A stretch of DNA of 64,000 nucleotides, taken from Vagococcus entomophilus (GTDB taxonomy: Bacteria; Bacillota; Bacilli; Lactobacillales; Vagococcaceae). The stretch is taken from NCBI RefSeq assembly GCF_003987595.1, contig NZ_NGJZ01000001.1, positions 1 to 64,000 on the forward strand, read 5' to 3'. Position numbers and translations under genes: made by a program. The notes beneath the pieces are model-generated. The model saw nothing but the letters and a program-made list of their open reading frames with translations, had not been told where the DNA came from and did not search any database. Below, piece by piece: positions 60,627 through 64,000 of the stretch; position 1 is the first letter of the stretch, and every line of letters begins with the position of its first letter.

Positions 60627-61523
60627 ATGAAATCATACGGAGAAACAGTGAGAGAAATTCGATTGAAAAAAGGAATCAAACAAAAAGAACTTTACCAAGA
60701 TATTTTGTCAAAATCTTTTGCCATCCAATTTGAAAAAGGAGAGCATGAGGTGGTGCTTTCTACTTTTGAACAATTATTAGAACGATTGGGAGTGGAGTTT
60801 GAAGAATTTAAACTGATTCAAAGAGAGTACCGGTCGGATGAAATTAGAAAGTTGAATCATCACTTTTCAATTGCGGCCAACAATTATGATGTAAAGTCCT
60901 TATATAAACTCAAAACAAAATTAGAAGAGTTTGAAACCAAAGGAAGCGCCTCCGAAATTTTACGGTTACAAATCCAGCTAGTAATTGGCCATATTTTTAA
61001 AAATCAAGGAATAGAATTTTCAAAGATGGAATATGGTCAAGATGTAGAAAAAATTCAAGCATATTTGCTTTCTAAAGAAACGTGGTTTTTGCAAGAAATA
61101 AAGCTGTACCTGAATGTACTACCACATTTTCAGTATGAATTGAACATGTACTTGATGCCACGGGTGCTAAAGTCAATGGATAATTATCAAGAAGGTGAGG
61201 AGCATAAGTTTGTTTTGTCCTTGTTATTGTGTAATTTTTTAAGTGTTGCCTTAGAAAAAGAAGAACAGGTAGCTCAAGATATTGTCCCTTATTTTCACAT
61301 ACTGGATGAGCTTACAAAAGATCCTATGCTTGCGTTAGAAAGAACGGTCTATCTCTTTATTTTAGGAAAATATGAATACAAAATGGAAAAACAAAGAAGT
61401 GGCTTGATAAAAATGAAACAGGCAATCAGTATGATGGAGATTCTGGATTACCCTTCTTTTGTACAAGGAATGGCTCATGACTTAAAAGAAATGGAAAACA
61501 CAAGAATCTTCGATGAAAAATAG
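60627..61523 (+). CDS. Rgg/MutR-type transcriptional regulator
   Basis: The 298-residue protein has an N-terminal XRE helix-turn-helix (GETVREIRLKKGIKQKELYQDILSKSFAIQFEKGEH, the Rgg signature wording) and a long helical C-terminal domain for peptide binding and dimerisation. Rgg regulators respond to short hydrophobic peptides or act alone. No short hydrophobic peptide gene is seen in the 131 bp upstream or about 200 bp downstream. Divergence from the MFS gene points to control of export. TTAGGAG precedes the ATG. Confidence 0.87.
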   Translation: MKSYGETVREIRLKKGIKQKELYQDILSKSFAIQFEKGEHEVVLSTFEQLLERLGVEFEEFKLIQREYRSDEIRKLNHHFSIAANNYDVKSLYKLKTKLEEFETKGSASEILRLQIQLVIGHIFKNQGIEFSKMEYGQDVEKIQAYLLSKETWFLQEIKLYLNVLPHFQYELNMYLMPRVLKSMDNYQEGEEHKFVLSLLLCNFLSVALEKEEQVAQDIVPYFHILDELTKDPMLALERTVYLFILGKYEYKMEKQRSGLIKMKQAISMMEILDYPSFVQGMAHDLKEMENTRIFDEK

Positions 61524-61563
61524 AGACTGAGACAAAACATATTTTCGTTTTGTCTCAGTCTCT
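61522..61563 (+). terminator. Hairpin after the Rgg gene
   Basis: A 17-bp perfect stem AGAGACTGAGACAAAAC (61522-61538) with 61547-61563, overlapping the stop codon. No T run follows; it belongs to the CTGAGACA hairpin family. Confidence 0.65.
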
Positions 61564-61752
61564 AGCTCATAGATAACGCGTATCAGTTTATTTTGATTTT
61601 GAAGCGATAGGTTTTTGCCATCGTACTATCGGTCAGTGAGAAGACGACGTTTAATGAAGGTCATAAGCAACTAGCTTATGTGTCAAAATATGCAGTCTAT
61701 TTTTTTGACCGGATATTGCTTATAGAAAAGAGTTAAACGCCCAAAGCTTTCA

Positions 61753-63660
61753 TTACCAAATTTTGACCCGTTTGTTTTCTGGCAGGTACATCGCATCTTT
61801 TTCTGTAATGGCAAAGGTTGTGTAAAACTCTTCAAGATTTCGTGGTTGCATATTTGCACGAAGTTTAGCAGGAGCGTGGACATCCATTGAAAGTAATAAT
61901 TCTGTATATTGTGGCGTAGATTTATTACGCCAAATCGTAGCCCAATTTTTAAAGAAGGCTTCTAGATTTACTTGTTTGTCTTGTTTTGCTGCTTCTAGTG
62001 CACAACTCAATCCACCAGCATCTGCAATATTTTCTGAAACAGTTAGTTTGCCATTGACTGTTCCATCTAAAATAGGTAATCCATCAAATTGGTGCACCAT
62101 TTGCTGTGCTAAGCCTTCAAAATGTGCGAGATCTTCTTTGGTCCACCAGTTATTAAGAGTACCAAACTCATCAAAAAGCGCTCCGTTATTATCAAAGGCA
62201 TGAGAAATCTCATGGGCAATTACGGCACCAATGCCACCGTAATTTGCGCTGGAAGATTGACTTAAGCTATAAAAAGGTTCTTGAAGAATCGCTGCTGGAA
62301 AAACGATAACATTTAAAAACGGATGATAATAAGCATTGACAGTATCCGCACTCATCCCCCATTCACTTCTGTCGACTGTTTGATTCCATTTAGAGAAATG
62401 ATCTTTCGTTTTTACTTGAATGAAATGGAGCATATTTTCAAGGAGTGAGACCGATGGATTGACTTTTAATTTTGAATAAATGGCAGGGATTTGATCAGGA
62501 TACCCAACATTTACGCCTAAACGTTTTAATTTTAGTAGCGCTTTTTCTTTTGTCTCATCTTGTAACCAATCATTAGTTTCTAAGCGTTTCTGATAAACCG
62601 CAATCATATTATGAACCATCAAAGAGACGTCTTCTTTGGCTTTTTCACCAAAATATGTCTTGCCATAATAGTCGCCAACAACGTGATCAAACGTGCCAGT
62701 TGCAATATAAAAAGCCGATTTTTCCAACGACATAAGCTCTTTACTACCTGAAAGACATAACTGATATTGACCGCTTAGTTGGCGCATTTCTTCGGTTAAA
62801 TATTTGCTAAAGTGAATCACAGTTTTAACGAGCATCCAGTCACGGAGCATAGGAAAAGTATCAGAGGTTAAGAGTTGCGCAAGTGCGGCGTAATATTCGG
62901 GCTCGCTCACAATGATTTTAGCTGGAATCTCCCCAATGAGTTCCGTTAAGATTGGCGCAATATCAAAGGCTGGAAAATAAGCTGAAAATTCAGGGAAAGC
63001 ATGAGGATTATAGATCTTACTGTAATCAGCAGCTTCCTCAGAGTCTCGCATAAAAGGAGCAAGAGAACGGTCGAACTGCAGGGCATTCTCGACAATCTTC
63101 GTTGCTTTTTCAGAACTTTTTCCGATTTTTTCAAGTAATTTGATGGACATGTCGGATAGACTAGCTAGTAATTTAGGGGCAGTAGGATGATCGGCTTCGT
63201 AATAGGTTTTATCAGGTAAAAATAGATTAGGAACCTCTGCATATAGAGCATTAAGTTGTGCATTTTTCATATCTGGAGAGACACTAAAGGGAACGGGAAG
63301 TGAGATTCCAAGATTTCCCAGGCTTACATAGTGTTGTTTTAAATCTTCCATATCATGTAAATCTTCTATTTCTTTTAGGACATGTAAGAGTGGTTGAACC
63401 CCGTAAGCTTCTTTTTTTTGCGTGTCAAGCGTTAATTGATAAAATTTTAAAAATTCATTTAACTCTTTGGGATGATCGGATTGAGGATCATCCTGCATTT
63501 TTTTGAAATCACCCATTAAGTTTTTTTCAATCGTTTCAACTAACAATTGAAAACTGCTAGTAGAAGGCTTATCGTCAGGGATAATCGCTTTTTCTAACCA
63601 TTCTTGATTTACTGCTTCATAAAAATCATCTTTAAATGAAGGATTTGATTTGTTTGTCAT
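61753..63660 (-). CDS. pepO: M13 family metallopeptidase (PepO-type oligoendopeptidase)
   Basis: The 635-residue protein has the M13 layout. The long helical N-terminal part begins KDDFYEAVNQEWLEKA. The zinc motif HEISH (483-487) is followed by AFDNNGALFDEFG, with the third ligand in ENIADAGGL (543-547) and conserved NAYYHPFLNVIVFPAAIL upstream. PepO cleaves oligopeptides of about 5-30 residues internally. No signal peptide is present, so it acts in the cytosol like lactic-acid-bacterial PepO. AGGAGG precedes the ATG. It is monocistronic. Confidence 0.94.
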   Translation of the reverse strand: MTNKSNPSFKDDFYEAVNQEWLEKAIIPDDKPSTSSFQLLVETIEKNLMGDFKKMQDDPQSDHPKELNEFLKFYQLTLDTQKKEAYGVQPLLHVLKEIEDLHDMEDLKQHYVSLGNLGISLPVPFSVSPDMKNAQLNALYAEVPNLFLPDKTYYEADHPTAPKLLASLSDMSIKLLEKIGKSSEKATKIVENALQFDRSLAPFMRDSEEAADYSKIYNPHAFPEFSAYFPAFDIAPILTELIGEIPAKIIVSEPEYYAALAQLLTSDTFPMLRDWMLVKTVIHFSKYLTEEMRQLSGQYQLCLSGSKELMSLEKSAFYIATGTFDHVVGDYYGKTYFGEKAKEDVSLMVHNMIAVYQKRLETNDWLQDETKEKALLKLKRLGVNVGYPDQIPAIYSKLKVNPSVSLLENMLHFIQVKTKDHFSKWNQTVDRSEWGMSADTVNAYYHPFLNVIVFPAAILQEPFYSLSQSSSANYGGIGAVIAHEISHAFDNNGALFDEFGTLNNWWTKEDLAHFEGLAQQMVHQFDGLPILDGTVNGKLTVSENIADAGGLSCALEAAKQDKQVNLEAFFKNWATIWRNKSTPQYTELLLSMDVHAPAKLRANMQPRNLEEFYTTFAITEKDAMYLPENKRVKIW

Positions 63661-63807
63661 GAACGTTCCTCCTAAAAAATTTACTTCAACTTAGTATAGC
63701 AAATGATTCAAAAAGTGACTAATGAAAAGGGAAAAAACTTTATGGATGAGTAGACATAAGAAATTTGGTATACTAATAAAAAATAGAGATGGAAAACGGG
63801 TGAGTCG

Positions 63808-64000
63808 ATGTATGCAGAACTAAAGCAACAAATTATTAAAAAAAGCCAAGAGATTGGTATTGATAAAATAGGATTTACCACTGCTGCCCCGTTTAAACAT
63901 TTAGAGGCGAGTTTGACTGAACAAAAAGAACAAGGGCATACAACGGGATTTGAACATCCAAATATTCAAGAACGAATTTATCCGGATAAGATTTTTGATC
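63808..64000 (+). CDS. queG: Epoxyqueuosine reductase, 5' end only
   Basis: The first 64 codons are present and the frame is open at the window edge. The product starts [36 protein letters not shown], matching the N-terminus of QueG (LGFD.IGF..P), the cobalamin- and Fe-S-dependent enzyme for the last step of queuosine synthesis. The 4Fe-4S motifs lie beyond the window. The ribosome binding site is weak (GGGTGAG). Confidence 0.72.
   Translation, partial: MYAELKQQIIKKSQEIGIDKIGFTTAAPFKHLEASLTEQKEQGHTTGFEHPNIQERIYPDKIFD

Noticed and set aside
1-64000. rRNA, tRNA, integrase, transposase or phage genes
   Set aside because: I looked for tRNA-like and rRNA-like segments, transposase motifs and attachment-site duplications and saw none. 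The region reads as ordinary chromosome with accessory operons.

Overview
The window is low-GC DNA from a Gram-positive coccus of the Lactobacillales, most likely Enterococcus or a close relative such as Vagococcus. Four things point there. An agmatine deiminase cluster has the enterococcal order (a membrane LuxR-type regulator diverging from aguB-aguD-aguA-aguC). A manganese ABC operon is ordered efaC-efaB-efaA. There are LPQTG sortase substrates, and RNPP/Rgg-type regulators are present. The genus call rests on recalled gene order and family features; no search was run.

Layout. 1-7 kb: the end of a repeat-rich LPQTG surface protein, an RNPP-type regulator, a flavodoxin-fold reductase, a UPF0756 membrane protein, a WYL regulator with a PfpI-family protein, and a PadR regulator with a perfect operator heading a small operon (HEAT-repeat protein and CMD-fold protein). 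7-11 kb: a lone EAL-domain protein, then the Mn2+ transporter with a DtxR-type operator. 11-25 kb: oligo-1,6-glucosidase, EF-P, an S9 peptidase, two amino-acid permeases, an Rrf2 regulator overlapping a YhgE/Pip giant membrane protein, and a MarR-nitroreductase-DUF1304 operon. 25-31 kb: a cellulose-synthase-like GT2 enzyme with two PilZ-like domains, divergent from an LPQTG protein with an amidotransferase-like head and a Ser/Thr repeat stalk. 31-35 kb: an adenosine/adenine deaminase homologue, an Ohr/OsmC protein, and a guanine deaminase with a purine permease. 35-43 kb: an ABC transporter with its own two-component system, then a Fur-box-controlled iron-siderophore uptake operon ending in a flavin reductase. 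43-45 kb: an RNHCP zinc-ribbon gene behind a long structured leader, then a secreted dispersin-B-like hexosaminidase. 45-57 kb: nucleoside hydrolase with an ECF S component, the complete agmatine catabolic cluster, a Crp/Fnr regulator, a lipoprotein, a cyclase-family hydrolase, a CNT nucleoside transporter and a Gfo/Idh/MocA oxidoreductase. 58-64 kb: a SulP transporter lacking STAS, an MFS exporter divergent from an Rgg regulator, a PepO-type M13 peptidase, and the start of queG.

How the genes fit together. Purine and nucleoside salvage recurs: adenosine/adenine deaminase homologue, guanine deaminase with permease, nucleoside hydrolase with ECF subunit, and CNT transporter. Agmatine catabolism yields ATP, NH3 and putrescine through AguA, AguB and AguC, with AguD exchanging agmatine for putrescine. 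Metal uptake is split into a Mn operon with a DtxR-type operator and an iron operon with a perfect Fur box. Cyclic-di-GMP parts (EAL protein, PilZ-bearing glycosyltransferase) and an exopolysaccharide hydrolase suggest biofilm polysaccharide turnover.

The two signals most worth following are the roughly 450-nt leader of the RNHCP gene (a short ORF with a good ribosome binding site, several hairpins, and a hairpin that buries the RNHCP ribosome binding site) and the PilZ-GT2 / LPQTG divergent pair. No rRNA, tRNA, CRISPR array or intact insertion sequence was seen.
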